This document shows positions 7,410 to 15,685 of a DNA stretch of 17,722 bases, in pieces; position 1 is the stretch's first letter; the number at the start of each line of letters is the position of its first letter. The notes under the pieces were generated by a model, which saw nothing but the letters and a program-made list of their open reading frames with translations, did no database searches and had not been told where the DNA came from. The DNA is from CAYMCQ01 sp964389025 (lineage in GTDB: Bacteria > Verrucomicrobiota > Verrucomicrobiia > Limisphaerales > CAYMCQ01): assembly GCA_964389025.1 (NCBI GenBank), contig CAYMCQ010000084.1, positions 1 through 17,722 of the forward strand, in the 5' to 3' direction. A program made the position numbers and the translations under genes.

Positions 7410-7486
7410 GACACGAATCCCACGAATTTGCACGTATTTCATTCAGTCAGGAGATTTAATTCGTGTCAATTCGTGAAATTCGTGTC
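7410..7486. repeat. 9-nt-period inverted repeat, type CACGAAT
   Basis: The left arm is 7410-7434 with phrases GACACGAAT, CCCACGAAT and TTGCACGTA. The right arm is 7462-7486, whose reverse complement reads GACACGAAT, TTCACGAAT, TGACACG. The arms match at 21 of 25 positions and flank a 27-nt spacer. The element lies between pgsA and the transporter remnant and provides the remnant's last codons and its TAA stop. Confidence 0.85.
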
Positions 7487-7967
7487 TCGGCTTTTCGGTA
7501 AACAAATCGCCAAAACCAGATCGTTCCCAACCCGCCGCTGATTGCCGCGCCGATGAAATTGGCTTGCGGAGAAATTTCCCAAAGCCACACGCCTAGAAGC
7601 GAGCCGCTCGTCACGATGCTATCGCGAATCAAATAATACGCGCCGTAAGTCCGGCTGCGAAGTTCGGGAATCGCTTCGCCGATGATCAACGCTTTGCGCG
7701 CCGGCTCGCCGAATTCCTTCAATCCGCGCACCGCAAACGCCAGCGCAAGCCAGCCGAAATTGTCAGCCCAAATCAGTGTCAGAGGAAACACCGTGAAGAA
7801 AACAAATGTGATGAGCACGAAAGGCCGGCTCCGAGCGTCTGCAAATATTTCGGCGCAAAACCAAGCCAGAGTTTTTCACCCGTGCCCGCGAGCACCAGCG
7901 CGACGAGCAGCAAGACTGTGTTGCGCCGGAGCGCGAGAAATTCGAAGATGTTTTGCCCGTTCATCAT
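7456..7967 (-). pseudogene. MFS transporter remnant with large internal deletion
   Basis: Two pieces of one major facilitator transporter lie in different frames. From ATG7967 (second Met at 7964) about 45 residues encode the first helix and following loop (NTVLLLVALVLAGTGEKLWL, then KYLQTLGAG). At about 7825-7835 the frame shifts, and the other frame continues with PFVLITFVFFTVFPLTLIW and RGLKEFGEPARKALI to the end at 7456. In the transporter family I recall, these two motifs are separated by some 250 residues, so the middle helices are missing as well as the frame. About 165 of roughly 420 residues remain. The downstream frame alone starts at ATG7818 (120 aa) and might be translated but cannot form a transporter. 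The final residues come from the palindromic repeat at 7410-7486. Confidence 0.75.
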
Positions 7968-8025
7968 GGAATCACTCGATGAAAAGCTTGGTTGTTCATG
8001 CAACGCAACGTAGAATGCACGCGCG

Positions 8026-8727
8026 ATGGACGCCTCGCAAAAAAATTATTGGACTCCGAACGGTCGTGCGATGGTTTTCATTCTGGCGGCAACATCCATC
8101 GCGTGCCTTCTGTTCGATTTTTACCGCCTTTGTCCGATGCGGACGTTCACGATTTATATTTTTTTACCAGCCACTGTTTTGCTGTTTGCCATCGCTCTTT
8201 GGGACCGGATTTTCGGAAACAAGAATTTATGGCGCGCGGTGATGATCGGCGTCTTCGCCGGTTTGCTCGCTGCCATTGCTTACGACATTTTTCGGTTGCC
8301 GTTTGTTTTTGCCAAACAGCTCAGAATCGAACCTTTCGTTCCGCCGTTGAATCTTTTCAAAGTTTTTCCCCGCTTCGGTGCGATGATTTTGAACCAGCCC
8401 GTCGAGCAAACGAGCTACCCGCTCGGCGCACATCTCATCGGCTGGATTTACCATTTCAGCAACGGCATCACCTTTGGCGTGATGTATGTCTCGCTCATCG
8501 GTGATGGAACCAAACGGAGCTGGGCATGGGGAATTTTGATGGCCGTCGGCCTCGAACTTGGCATGTTGCTGACACCGTATCCGGCATTTTTCAAAATTCC
8601 GGTGACGACGGCTTTCGTTTTGGTGACGCTCGCGGCGCACACGATTTTCGGCGCAACGATGGGAAAGATTGTCCAACAACGGAGCAAACAAATTTTTACT
8701 TCTCCGTCCCCCATCGCCGGTGCATGA
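8026..8727 (+). CDS. Multi-pass membrane protein of unknown function
   Basis: The 233-residue protein has about six hydrophobic segments: 15-33, 41-60, 70-90, 134-157, 166-184 and 193-213. A conspicuous loop between the third and fourth carries FVPPLNLFKVFPRFG and NQPVEQTSYPLGAHLIGW. GWIYHFSNGITFGVMY is the strongest family-like motif, and small residues dominate the last helix (AAHTIFGATMG). I cannot assign a family with confidence. The ATG at 8026 is preceded by a purine-poor leader without SD. The gene diverges from the broken transporter (58 bp apart). Its last 32 bp overlap the 3' end of the ABC permease gene on the other strand, so the final residues TSPSPIAGA are encoded opposite the permease C-terminus. 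Confidence 0.75.
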   Translation: MDASQKNYWTPNGRAMVFILAATSIACLLFDFYRLCPMRTFTIYIFLPATVLLFAIALWDRIFGNKNLWRAVMIGVFAGLLAAIAYDIFRLPFVFAKQLRIEPFVPPLNLFKVFPRFGAMILNQPVEQTSYPLGAHLIGWIYHFSNGITFGVMYVSLIGDGTKRSWAWGILMAVGLELGMLLTPYPAFFKIPVTTAFVLVTLAAHTIFGATMGKIVQQRSKQIFTSPSPIAGA

Positions 8728-9460
8728 AACGCTCAATCGGCGAAAAAAGAATTTTGTCCGCCAGCAAACCGATGACGACGATGACGAGCATGATGGCGAT
8801 GACTTGTTCCATGGCGTGAAGCTCGCGACCGAAATGCAGCAGGTGGCCGAGGCCAAAGCCGGTGAGGATGGTGATGTAAATTTCCGCCGCCATCAGCGAA
8901 CGCCATGCGAATGCCCAACCTTGTTTCATTCCACTCATGACGAACGGGAGCGACGCGGGCAGGATCACCGTCAGCCAGGTGTGCCAGCCGCTTGAACCCA
9001 TCGTCCGCGCCGCCCGCGCGTAAATCGGCGGCACGCTGCGCACGCCCGAATCCATCGCCAGCGTGATGGACCAGAGCGAACCCATGATGACGATGAAAAA
9101 CATTGCCGACTCCGTCTGCCCGAACCAAAGCAGCGCCAGCGGCGCCCAGCAAACGCTCGGCAGCGTTTGCATTCCCAGCGCGAGCAAGCCTATTGTGTCC
9201 TGAAAAAACTTGAACCTTGCCAGCAACAAACCGAGCGGCAGACCGATTACCAGGCTGACCACGTATCCCAAGAGCAACCTCTTCAATGTCACCCAGCTTG
9301 CGGTCAACAAACTTCCGTCGGCAACCGCCCCGGCCAAATATCTTCCCACTTCCAAAGGCGACGGCACGAGCACCGGCGACCAGATGCTGGCGCGAACGAG
9401 CGCTTCCCAAATAGCGAGAAGCGCGGCGAAGACGAGGATTGCGGTGATGGTGCGCCTCAT
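8696..9460 (-). CDS. ABC transporter permease, SsuC/TauC/NrtB class
   Basis: The 254-residue inner-membrane permease belongs to the sulfonate/taurine/nitrate importer class. About six transmembrane segments are seen (6-23, 62-82, 92-112, 117-136, 185-202, 217-238). The EAA coupling loop that docks on the ATPase spans roughly 149-182, with RAARTMGSSGWHTWLTVILP followed by GMKQG. The N-terminal feature SPVLVPSPLEVGRYL is typical of this class. Its ATG overlaps the ATPase stop as ATGA (9457-9460), so translation is probably coupled. It is the last gene of the Rrf2-led operon, and its stop lies inside the convergent membrane-protein gene. Substrate specificity cannot be told from the permease. 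Confidence 0.92.
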   Translation of the reverse strand: MRRTITAILVFAALLAIWEALVRASIWSPVLVPSPLEVGRYLAGAVADGSLLTASWVTLKRLLLGYVVSLVIGLPLGLLLARFKFFQDTIGLLALGMQTLPSVCWAPLALLWFGQTESAMFFIVIMGSLWSITLAMDSGVRSVPPIYARAARTMGSSGWHTWLTVILPASLPFVMSGMKQGWAFAWRSLMAAEIYITILTGFGLGHLLHFGRELHAMEQVIAIMLVIVVIGLLADKILFSPIERFMHRRWGTEK

Positions 9461-10278
9461 TTTTTAAGCGTCTCGGTTTGTTCCTGTTTCAAAAGCCGTT
9501 TCAGCGTGCGATCAATCGCCGCGGAATATTTCGGCAGGTCCGGACTGTTCATTTCACGCGGTCGTGGCAATGGAATTTCAAATTGCTCCTGGATTCTTCC
9601 CGGACTGCGTGAAAGCAAAATCACCCGGTCACCCAGACAAACCGCTTCACGAACATTGTGCGTGACGAACACGATGGTCTTGCGGCGCTTTCCCCAGATT
9701 TGCTGGATGTCGCCGTAAAGCTGTTCGCGCGTCATCGCGTCCAGCGCGGCGAACGGCTCGTCCATGAGCAGCACGCGCGGGTTCGGCGCAAGCGCGCGGG
9801 CCAGCGCCACGCGCTGCTTCATGCCGCCGGACAATTCGTGGATGTGCGCGTGGACAAATTTTTCCAGGCCAACGAGCGTCAGATAAAACATCGCGACTTT
9901 CTTCCGCTCGGCTTTGGTGAGGTTTGGTTTGAGCTTCAGGCCATACATCACGTTGCCCAACGCGTCCAGCCACGGATACAACGCCGACTCCTGAAACATC
10001 ACCATCCGCTCGCGACCCGGGCCGGTGATTGGCTTGCCGTCCGCCAAAACCTGTCCGCGTTCGGGATGGTCCAGTCCCGCGATGATGTTGAGTAACGTGG
10101 ATTTGCCGCAGCCGCTCGGCCCGAGCAGGCAGACGAACTCGCCTTCCTTGATCGTCAGGCTGACATTGTCCAGCGCGTGTATTTTGCCGCTCCTACCGAT
10201 GAAGTGTTTCGACACGCCGTCAACCACCAGCTTTTCCGGCGGCTCGCTATCAAGTTGGAAATCGTCTTTCAAAGTCAT
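9457..10278 (-). CDS. ABC transporter ATPase, SsuB/TauB/NrtD class
   Basis: The 273-residue ATPase energises the importer on the cytoplasmic face. Motifs numbered from the ATG are Walker A GPSGCGKST (53-61), Q-loop Gln96 in MFQESALYPW, signature LSGGMKQ (149-155), Walker B VLLMDEP (169-175), the D-loop AALDA, and switch His207 in VTHNVREAV. The FQESALYPWLDALGNV stretch is characteristic of the sulfonate/nitrate/taurine group. The ATG at 10278 shares one base with the TGA stop of the binding protein (TGATG), which favours it over the in-frame TTG three bases upstream. All catalytic residues are present. Confidence 0.94.
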   Translation of the reverse strand: MTLKDDFQLDSEPPEKLVVDGVSKHFIGRSGKIHALDNVSLTIKEGEFVCLLGPSGCGKSTLLNIIAGLDHPERGQVLADGKPITGPGRERMVMFQESALYPWLDALGNVMYGLKLKPNLTKAERKKVAMFYLTLVGLEKFVHAHIHELSGGMKQRVALARALAPNPRVLLMDEPFAALDAMTREQLYGDIQQIWGKRRKTIVFVTHNVREAVCLGDRVILLSRSPGRIQEQFEIPLPRPREMNSPDLPKYSAAIDRTLKRLLKQEQTETLKK

Positions 10279-11300
10279 CAATGAATCTCCGGTAATTGTT
10301 TTTCCTTCAAGACTTCATTCAGCAACTTCAAATCATAAATCTTTGAAAGGTCGGGCTTCTGCTTGACGAACCCGATCTGATGCGCGTCTTCAGCGGTTTT
10401 GAAAAGCGATTTTGAAATCGGGTCGTGCGTCAGCTCCAATTTTTTCCAGGCGCTGTCCAAAGTTTGTGGCGACAGCCCTTTTGTCATTTCCACCTTCAAC
10501 TCGTCGTTAAAAACTTTTTTCGCTTCGTCAGGATTCTTGTTGATCCATTCCGTCAACTCCAAGTGCGCGGCAATCCATTTTTTCAACAGCTCGGGCCGCT
10601 CCTTCAAAAATTTCACGCTGCTGACGAGATGCGTCGTCACATATTTGCCGTCCGTCTCAGTCCAGAGCGAACTTTCGTCGAAATAAATTTTTCCTTTTGC
10701 TTCGAGAACCAGCCGGCTGACCCACGGCTCCACCGCCCACACTGCGTCCATCGTTCCCTTTTGAAACAGGGAAAGCTGGTCGGGATTCGTCGTCGGCACC
10801 ACCATCACGTCGCCGCCGGTCATCGTCACGCGAAATCTTTTCGATATCAGCCACGCCCGCGCCGCCACGTCCTGCGTGTTGCCAAGTTGCGGCGTCGCCA
10901 CTTTTTTGCCCTTGAAATCCGCGTCGGATTTGATGCGGTCAGCATTCACAACCAGCGCCGCGCCGCCGCTGCAAGCTCCGGCCACGATGCGTATTTCCTC
11001 GCCGCGCGATTTCAAATGCGCGTTCACCGCCGGATTCGGCCCCACGTAAGTCATGTCAACGGACCTCGCGAAAATGGCTTCCATTGCCGTCGGTCCGGCG
11101 TTGTAAACGAACCAGCGCACTTCAACGTCTTTGCCAAGTCGCTGCTCGAACCATCCCCTGCCCTGCCGCGAAAGCCCGTGCGCGATGACCGCCTGCGCGT
11201 GCGTGATGTTCGGAAAATGTCCGGCACGCACGATTGTTTTTTCGGCGAACGCTGTCGCGCCGAAAGACAGAATTCCGACGAGACTGAAAAGTTTTCTCAT
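10278..11300 (-). CDS. ABC substrate-binding protein, SsuA/NMT1-like
   Basis: The 340-residue periplasmic binding protein has a signal peptide MRKLFSLVGILSFGATAFA with probable cleavage before EKT. The mature start IVRAGHFPNITHAQAV is typical of SsuA/NMT1-type proteins that bind alkanesulfonates, taurine, nitrate or thiamine precursors. Further family segments are YVGPNPAVNA, GKKVATPQLGNTQDVAAR, DAVWAVEPWVSRL and TTHLVSSVKFLKERPELLKKW. I favour an organosulfur ligand because of the Rrf2 gene upstream, but this is inference. The start overlaps the regulator stop by 4 bp (ATGA at 11297-11300), and the stop overlaps the ATPase start. The length is normal and no damage is visible. Confidence 0.9.
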   Translation of the reverse strand: MRKLFSLVGILSFGATAFAEKTIVRAGHFPNITHAQAVIAHGLSRQGRGWFEQRLGKDVEVRWFVYNAGPTAMEAIFARSVDMTYVGPNPAVNAHLKSRGEEIRIVAGACSGGAALVVNADRIKSDADFKGKKVATPQLGNTQDVAARAWLISKRFRVTMTGGDVMVVPTTNPDQLSLFQKGTMDAVWAVEPWVSRLVLEAKGKIYFDESSLWTETDGKYVTTHLVSSVKFLKERPELLKKWIAAHLELTEWINKNPDEAKKVFNDELKVEMTKGLSPQTLDSAWKKLELTHDPISKSLFKTAEDAHQIGFVKQKPDLSKIYDLKLLNEVLKEKQLPEIH

Positions 11301-11782
11301 TTCGACACCCGCTCCTTTCGCTCAAACGGTAGCCGCTTTTTGTTGCGACGCAACCTCCGCAAGGTGATCTCCACGGTCTCAGCCAGCGTGTGCCGGTCAA
11401 GAATGTCCGCAATGGCGTTTCGCACGTCGAGCATCAGCATCCGCAACCCGCAGTGATCTTCGTCCGGGCACGAGCAGCGCTCGTAAAAATTCTGGCTCAC
11501 GCACGCAATCGGCGCCAGCGGCCCTTCCAATTTGCGCACGACCGCTCCGATTTTGATTTTCTCCATCGGCTGATTCAAAAAATAGCCGCCGTTTTTTCCA
11601 CGCTTGCTGTCGAGATAACCTGCCGCCTTCAATTCAACCAGAATCGCCTCCAGAAACTTCACTGGAATTTTCTCCCTCCCGGCCAGCTCGCTGATTTGAA
11701 GCATCGGGCGGCCAACCTCCTGGGCAATCCCCAGGTTAATCAGCGCGCGCAAAGCGTATTCGCCTCGTTTGGTCAGCTTCAT
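11297..11782 (-). CDS. Rrf2 family transcriptional regulator, Cys-rich
   Basis: The 161-residue regulator starts with the classic Rrf2 sequence MKLTKRGEYALRALINLG. It continues with a winged helix-turn-helix (PVKFLEAILVELKAAGYLDSKRGKNGGYFL, here only described, about 40-69). A cysteine-rich loop follows with Cys94, Cys103, Cys105, Cys111 and His110. IscR and NsrR bind an iron-sulfur cluster with three cysteines in the same region; CymR, the sulfur-responsive member, lacks them. The four cysteines suggest a redox, NO or Fe-S sensing form. As first gene of the importer operon it most likely controls its own transcript. The basic tail RRLRRNKKRLPFERKERV is longer than needed for the fold. Candidate operator repeats lie upstream at 11795-11812. 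Confidence 0.92.
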   Translation of the reverse strand: MKLTKRGEYALRALINLGIAQEVGRPMLQISELAGREKIPVKFLEAILVELKAAGYLDSKRGKNGGYFLNQPMEKIKIGAVVRKLEGPLAPIACVSQNFYERCSCPDEDHCGLRMLMLDVRNAIADILDRHTLAETVEITLRRLRRNKKRLPFERKERVSK

Positions 11783-11790
11783 CGGCGATT

Positions 11791-11818
11791 ACTCTAGTCA
11801 ACCAATAGACAATTGCAA
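11791..11818 (-). promoter_or_regulatory. Candidate promoter/operator of the Rrf2-ABC operon
   Basis: On the minus strand TTGCAA (11818-11813) and TAGAGT (11796-11791) are separated by 16 bp and resemble -35 and -10 boxes. Between them lies the direct repeat TAGTCAA / TAGACAA (plus-strand 11795-11801 and 11806-11812), 11 bp apart, about one helical turn. A transcript from this promoter would start only two or three bases before the ATG at 11782, so it would be leaderless. Only position and similarity support this. Confidence 0.25.
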
Positions 11819-11829
11819 GCGGTTTCTTT

Positions 11830-12019
11830 GACGCAGGAGGCGCAAGAACGCGGAGCGACGCGACGCGACGGTGCCGCGACCAAAGTGGCGCAGGTTTCCA
11901 ACCTGCGCTACGAGGCGAGTCTGTGCCGCTGGAAATAATCCTCGCACGGCACACGACGATTTGGGACGGATAGCGATGCAGAGCAGCAAACCTCCGCAAA
12001 GCTCTGAGTTTTCTGCGTT
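11830..12019. repeat. Degenerate 9-nt-period repeat arms around a palindrome
   Basis: This 316-bp stretch between the Rrf2 gene and purE (11783-12098) has no convincing gene. The left arm at 11830-11856 reads GACGCAGGA, GGCGCAAGA, ACGCGGAGC. The right arm at 11991-12019, reversed and complemented, reads AACGCAGAA, AACTCAGAG, CTTTGCGGAGG. The phrases are related and the arms are inverted, but over 130 bp apart. Directly after the left arm GCGAC is repeated three times (11855-11870). Similar runs built on CTCTGCGTT occur as interspersed repeats in several bacteria as I recall. Confidence 0.5.
11888..11908. repeat. Perfect short palindrome GCGCAGGTT/AACCTGCGC
   Basis: GCGCAGGTT (11888-11896) and AACCTGCGC (11900-11908) form a perfect 9-bp stem with the 3-nt loop TCC. 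No T-run follows on either strand. It looks like a copy of a small dispersed hairpin; read on the minus strand it translates to SAGWKPAPL, a phrase I associate with such elements in environmental genomes. It lies inside the larger repeat region upstream of purE. Confidence 0.6.
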
Positions 12020-12098
12020 AACGATTTTGATGAAGTCGCTGTTGCATCGCGTAAAAACTTTCAGCATCATCCACAACCATCCGAAGGGAAAATTAGCC

Positions 12099-12599
12099 AT
12101 GAAACAAAACAAAACCGCAAAACCGCTTGTCGGAATCCTGATGGGCAGCGATTCGGACTGGCCGACCATGAAAGCCGCCGCCGACACCTGCGCGGAATTT
12201 GGCATCGCGACGGAAGCGCGGGTTTCCTCGGCGCACCGCACGCCGGATGATGTTGCCGATTACGCGCGCAACGCGCACAAGCGCGGCTTGCGCTGTATCA
12301 TCGCCGGCGCGGGCGGCGCGGCGCATTTGCCGGGAGTCATCGCCGCGTTCACGACGCTCCCCGTCATCGGCGTGCCGATTGAAAGCAAAAGTTTGAAAGG
12401 GTTGGATTCCCTTCTTTCAATTGTGCAAATGCCCAGCGGAATTCCCGTGGCGACCGTCGCGATTGGAGGCGCGCGCAATGCCGGTTTGCTGGCCGTTCAA
12501 ATCCTGGCGACGGCGGACGCTGCGTTGCAGAAAAAACTGGGCGCGTTCAAAACGAAACTCGCCGAAGAATCCCGCGCGAAGAATAAAAACCTGAGGTAG
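12099..12599 (+). CDS. purE: N5-carboxyaminoimidazole ribonucleotide mutase (PurE, class I)
   Basis: The 166-residue enzyme acts in de novo purine synthesis, converting N5-CAIR to 4-carboxy-5-aminoimidazole ribonucleotide. Motifs are GILMGSDSDWPTM (12-24), catalytic His46 in SSAHRTPDD, the loop IAGAGGAAHLPGV (68-80), and PSGIPVATVAIG (112-123). The short AIR-binding signature and length fit class I PurE, which works with PurK; purK is not in the window. The start is ATG12099, with a plausible AAGGGA ribosome-binding site 9 nt upstream (12084-12089). The frame is open farther upstream, but that part is repeat sequence. The tail LAEESRAKNKNLR is charged and probably disordered. It is monocistronic here, followed by a repeat-containing gap and convergent with ilvD. 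Confidence 0.95.
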   Translation: MKQNKTAKPLVGILMGSDSDWPTMKAAADTCAEFGIATEARVSSAHRTPDDVADYARNAHKRGLRCIIAGAGGAAHLPGVIAAFTTLPVIGVPIESKSLKGLDSLLSIVQMPSGIPVATVAIGGARNAGLLAVQILATADAALQKKLGAFKTKLAEESRAKNKNLR

Positions 12600-12652
12600 G
12601 AGTATCGCGCGAAGGATGTGAACGCCGCGCTCGTAAATTCTCTCTGATATGG

Positions 12653-12714
12653 GACAGGATGAACAGGATGGTCAGGATGGAAAAAAGAATCCTGTCAATC
12701 CTGCGCATCCTGTC
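12653..12714. repeat. 9-nt-period inverted repeat, type CAGGAT
   Basis: The left arm 12653-12679 consists of GACAGGATG, AACAGGATG, GTCAGGATG. The right arm 12688-12714, reversed and complemented, reads GACAGGATG, CGCAGGATT, GACAGGATT. The arms are separated by about 8 nt, so a long hairpin is possible on either strand. It sits in the convergent gap between purE (ends 12599) and ilvD (ends 12871); in the rest of that gap (12715-12870) I recognise nothing. Confidence 0.9.
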
Positions 12715-12870
12715 AAAGATCGGATTGCGTTTGGAATTTGTTTTGGACGGGCTTGCCGCGCCGACTCGTCACGCCGAAGTCGGACGAAGGTGGGTGACTC
12801 GCAACCTTGGGCTGAGTGATGGAAGGCCGTTGGGATTCGTTTGCGGCGAGTCCATTTATCTGCCAGATGT

Positions 12871-14583
<1,713 letters not shown>

Positions 14584-14590
14584 TGCGCGG

Positions 14591-14627
14591 AATTAAAAAT
14601 GAAAAAGTAAAAATTAAAAATGAAAAA
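14591..14627. repeat. Tandem 16-mer in an A/T-rich tract upstream of ilvD
   Basis: AATTAAAAATGAAAAA occurs at 14591-14606 and again at 14612-14627, a 21-bp period. It starts 8 bp upstream of the ilvD start and is far more A/T-rich than the surroundings. On the minus strand it is a T-rich leader. It may be an upstream promoter element, an intrinsic curve, or another interspersed repeat. Confidence 0.7.
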
Positions 14628-14632
14628 ACTTT

Positions 14633-14697
14633 GACACGGATTACACGAATTATCGCGGATTCTTTGTAAATCAATGTCAATCCGTGTAATCCGTGTA
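14633..14697. repeat. 9-nt-period inverted repeat, type ACACGGAT
   Basis: The left arm has GACACGGAT (14633-14641), TACACGAAT (14642-14650) and TATCGCGGAT (14651-14660). The right arm 14673-14697, reversed and complemented, reads TACACGGAT, TACACGGAT, TGACATT. The spacer is about 12 nt. It fills the gap between the BtpA-like gene (ends 14707) and ilvD, directly adjoining the A/T-rich tandem repeat. It is closest to the element at 7410-7486. Confidence 0.88.
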
Positions 14698-14706
14698 AAA
14701 GTTGTT

Positions 14707-15513
14707 CTACGAAAGCACACGATGTTCCGTCATGAAGTTTTTCACGCGCTTGGAGTCAATCGTGTTTGACCAAACACCATCGCGCTTAAAATGCGAGCCG
14801 ATGATAAAGCCGTCGGCGATTGAAAGGAATTCACGAAGGTTGTCTTTTGTGATGCCGGAGCCGAGATAAACGGGCAACCGCGTCAACCGTTTCGCGCGTG
14901 TCACATCTTCGGGCGTCGGCGCGTCGCCAGTCATCGCGCCAGTCACGATGACGGCGTCGCCGCGCATGAATTCCACGGCTTCGGCGGTGAGGTCAATGCC
15001 CACGTCGGCAGTGATGGCGTGCGCGCTGTGCTTCTTTTTGATGTCCGCCCAAATCTGCACGCGCTCCGCGCCAAGTTGTTTCCGGTAGCGAAGCAATTCT
15101 CCAGCGCAGGCTTGAATCAAGCCTTCATCCGCGACGTGCGCGAAGGCGAAACCTTCGACGCGAATGAAATCCAATCCAGCCGCGTGCGCCACGGCCAGCG
15201 CCTCGTGATTTGCCGCGGCGAGAATTTGAATTCCGCACGGCAGCTTGCTCGCGATCTTTACTTCGCGCGTGATGATCGCCATCGCCGCCACGATTTCAGG
15301 CCCGACCTTGCCGCGCAGATACGGCGTGTCGTGCATGTTCTCGATCATGATTCCGTGGACACCACAGTCGCGGTAAATTTTCGCCTCGGTAACGGCTTTG
15401 GCCGCGATAGTTTTCAAGTCCGAGCGATGCGCGGGCGTGCCTGGCAGCGCGTCGAGATGGATCATCCCAATCACTGGTTTGGCATTTGCAAAAAGCGGGC
15501 GTGACTTCGGCAT
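14707..15513 (-). CDS. BtpA/SgcQ family TIM-barrel protein
   Basis: The 268-residue soluble protein belongs to the BtpA family. Visible motifs are KPVIGMIHLDALPGTP (12-27), GIMIENMHDTPY (54-65), LPCGIQILAAANHEALAVA (91-109), IRVEGFAFAHVADEG, YLGSGITKDN (216-225) and GSHFKRDGVWSNTID (239-253). The repeating beta-alpha pattern fits a TIM barrel. BtpA was named for an effect on photosystem I assembly in cyanobacteria, but most members, including E. coli SgcQ, occur in non-photosynthetic bacteria; catalytic function is not established, and a nucleoside or sugar-phosphate role has been suggested. I start at ATG15513 (MPKSRPLFA); the open frame extends to 15561 with atypical residues. It is upstream of ilvD on the same strand, separated by 123 bp of repeats. 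Confidence 0.88.
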   Translation of the reverse strand: MPKSRPLFANAKPVIGMIHLDALPGTPAHRSDLKTIAAKAVTEAKIYRDCGVHGIMIENMHDTPYLRGKVGPEIVAAMAIITREVKIASKLPCGIQILAAANHEALAVAHAAGLDFIRVEGFAFAHVADEGLIQACAGELLRYRKQLGAERVQIWADIKKKHSAHAITADVGIDLTAEAVEFMRGDAVIVTGAMTGDAPTPEDVTRAKRLTRLPVYLGSGITKDNLREFLSIADGFIIGSHFKRDGVWSNTIDSKRVKNFMTEHRVLS

Positions 15514-15685
15514 GGTTTCGAGAATACCAAGCCATGTTCGCGAGCCAAGCGCGGAAATCAAATTACAAAATTGTCATTCCTGAAATCCCGCAGCCGAAAT
15601 ATTCTTTTGAAACACTCCACCCATTGAACGCGCGCGCCGGTAGACTGTCTATTCCTCGGAATGTTCGCGACAGATCACGCAAAAA

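Noticed and set aside
10425..11456. A 343-codon open frame on the plus strand
   Set aside because: Antisense to the ABC binding protein and part of the Rrf2 gene; arginine/histidine-rich translation typical of a shadow frame.
11736..11999. An 87-codon minus-strand frame containing SAGWKPAPL
   Set aside because: The phrase is the translation of a hairpin repeat, and the frame overlaps the Rrf2 start; no independent support.
12653..12714. CRISPR-like array because of regularly spaced short repeats
   Set aside because: Phrases are 9 nt with no unique spacers, the two arms are inverted, and no cas genes are present.
14707..15513. Photosynthesis role for the BtpA-family gene
   Set aside because: No photosynthesis genes are in the window, and the family is widespread in non-photosynthetic bacteria; the name alone is not evidence.
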